From the NCBI RefSeq assembly GCF_018141425.1, contig NZ_CP058561.1:5208001-5272000 (forward strand): a DNA stretch of 64,000 bases, in the 5' to 3' direction. The stretch comes from Vallitalea guaymasensis. GTDB taxonomy: Bacteria > Bacillota > Clostridia > Lachnospirales > Vallitaleaceae. Position numbers and translations under genes: made by a program. Shown piece by piece: positions 63,508-64,000 of the stretch; position 1 is the stretch's first letter; each line of letters starts with the position of its first letter. Below the pieces are notes generated by a model. That model saw only the letters and a program-made list of their open reading frames with translations, ran no database searches and was not told the origin of the DNA.

Positions 63508-64000
63508 TAAAGAAACTATCCAAACACAAAATATTATTGATAGCTATTATTGGCTATATCTGTGTATTTATAATCAATAGCGAAATAGGAATTAAAGCAT
63601 TAAAAGAAAGTAAGTATTATTTCTTGGAGATGATTCAAATACTACCACCAATATTTATATTGACATCTCTCATTCAAACGTGGGTTCCAACTAAAGTCAT
63701 TGTAGATAATTTTGGGAATGGTTCAGGAATAAGAGGTAAAGTGATTTCATTTGCTATTGGTTCTTTATCGGCTGGTCCTATATATGCAGCATTTCCAGTA
63801 TGTAAAACCCTTACTAAAAAAGGAGCCAGTATTGATAATATTGTTATAATACTTAGTTCTTGGGCAGTAATTAAAATACCTATGCTTATAAATGAAGCAA
63901 AATTCATGGGTGTCAACTATATGGTTGTAAGATGGGTATTAACGCTAATAGCAATCATCATTATGGCTAAGATCATGAAGTTATGGATTAAAAAAGATGA
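63504..64000 (+). CDS. Half-size permease, YraQ/ArsP-like (second of a pair, cut by window end)
   Basis: The frame from the ATG at 63504 stays open to the window end (at least 165 residues). It begins IKKLSKHKILLIAIIGYICVFII and contains VISFAIGSLSAGPIYAAFPVCKTLTKKGASIDNIV, the second half-permease PxYAAFP loop. SSWAVIKIPMLINEAKFMG and a hydrophobic tail follow. It is coupled to the previous gene by ATGA overlap. Together the two ORFs would make one permease. Upstream Crp/Fnr may regulate it. Confidence 0.72.
   Translation, partial: MIKKLSKHKILLIAIIGYICVFIINSEIGIKALKESKYYFLEMIQILPPIFILTSLIQTWVPTKVIVDNFGNGSGIRGKVISFAIGSLSAGPIYAAFPVCKTLTKKGASIDNIVIILSSWAVIKIPMLINEAKFMGVNYMVVRWVLTLIAIIIMAKIMKLWIKKD

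Noticed and set aside
1-64000. CRISPR array
   Set aside because: No set of regularly spaced identical repeats with unique spacers was found; the repeats seen are few and functionally different.
1-64000. tRNA or rRNA genes
   Set aside because: No cloverleaf sequence with a GTTCGA-type T loop and CCA-compatible acceptor, and no GC-rich rRNA block was seen.

Overview
The window is AT-rich, coding-dense chromosomal DNA from an anaerobic, low-GC Gram-positive bacterium of the class Clostridia. Evidence for this: a complete Rnf complex in the clostridial order C-D-G-E-A-B, the [FeFe]-hydrogenase maturase HydF next to a hydrogenase-like regulatory operon, a giant BadF-type acyl-CoA dehydratase activase, mreBCD-PBP2-minCDE-rodA, and sepF-ylmG-ylmH-divIVA. 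No rRNA, tRNA or CRISPR array was seen. The genus cannot be fixed from sequence alone; a Vallitalea- or Lachnospirales-like organism would fit.

Layout. 1-4.2 kb: the 3' part of a histidine operon (hisC'-B-H-A-F-IE) closed by a terminator. 4.3-13.1 kb: dehydratase activase, hydF, then a five-gene operon in which a hydrogenase-like Fe-S protein with an altered active site sits between two DRTGG-domain/ATPase pairs, probably a redox or H2 sensor. 13.1-18.5 kb: the rnf operon behind a long leader with a Rex-like operator. 18.7-29.5 kb: DUF4321, maf, radC, then the rod-shape and division-site block mreB-mreC-mreD-PBP2-minC-minD-minE-rodA and mgsA. 29.6-38.2 kb: an accessory stretch, mostly on the minus strand (small P-loop protein, DUF378, M14 peptidase, lipoprotein, MarR with a cyclase-VOC fusion, an intact IS4-type element with perfect ends and target duplication, and a lipoprotein agmatine deiminase with a MerR regulator). 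38.3-49.6 kb: YyaL-type thioredoxin-domain protein, then a carbohydrate locus (GH101-like hydrolase, YesM/YesN two-component system, LplA/LplB/YtcP-type transporter). 49.7-52.7 kb: Phd-Uma2 fusion, a cyclase-fold hypothetical and a radical SAM protein. 52.8-60.4 kb: HlyD-like protein, yggS-sepF-ylmG-ylmH-divIVA, aroB, lspA, rluD-type synthase and a pentapeptide-repeat protein. 60.4-62.2 kb: a repeat-rich region around a tyrosine recombinase. 62.2-64 kb: Crp/Fnr regulator and a two-gene permease cut by the window end.

Most unusual features. (1) The tyrosine recombinase at 60941-61984 is bracketed by three co-oriented 32-bp copies of a sequence whose right half closely matches the Bacillus dif site, so it may be a self-excising Xer-type cassette or a dif-like locus. 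(2) A 110-nt element at 60471-60580 has a 23-bp stem capped by a nested hairpin and looks like a structured RNA or a small mobile repeat. (3) The hydrogenase-like protein has lost the proton-transfer cysteine but kept the H-cluster ligands. (4) Regulatory sites match neighbouring regulators: a MarR operator over its own start site, a 19-bp-spacer promoter upstream of the operon that encodes MerR, and a Rex-like site before rnf. (5) The methylglyoxal synthase has Gln at the catalytic Asp position.
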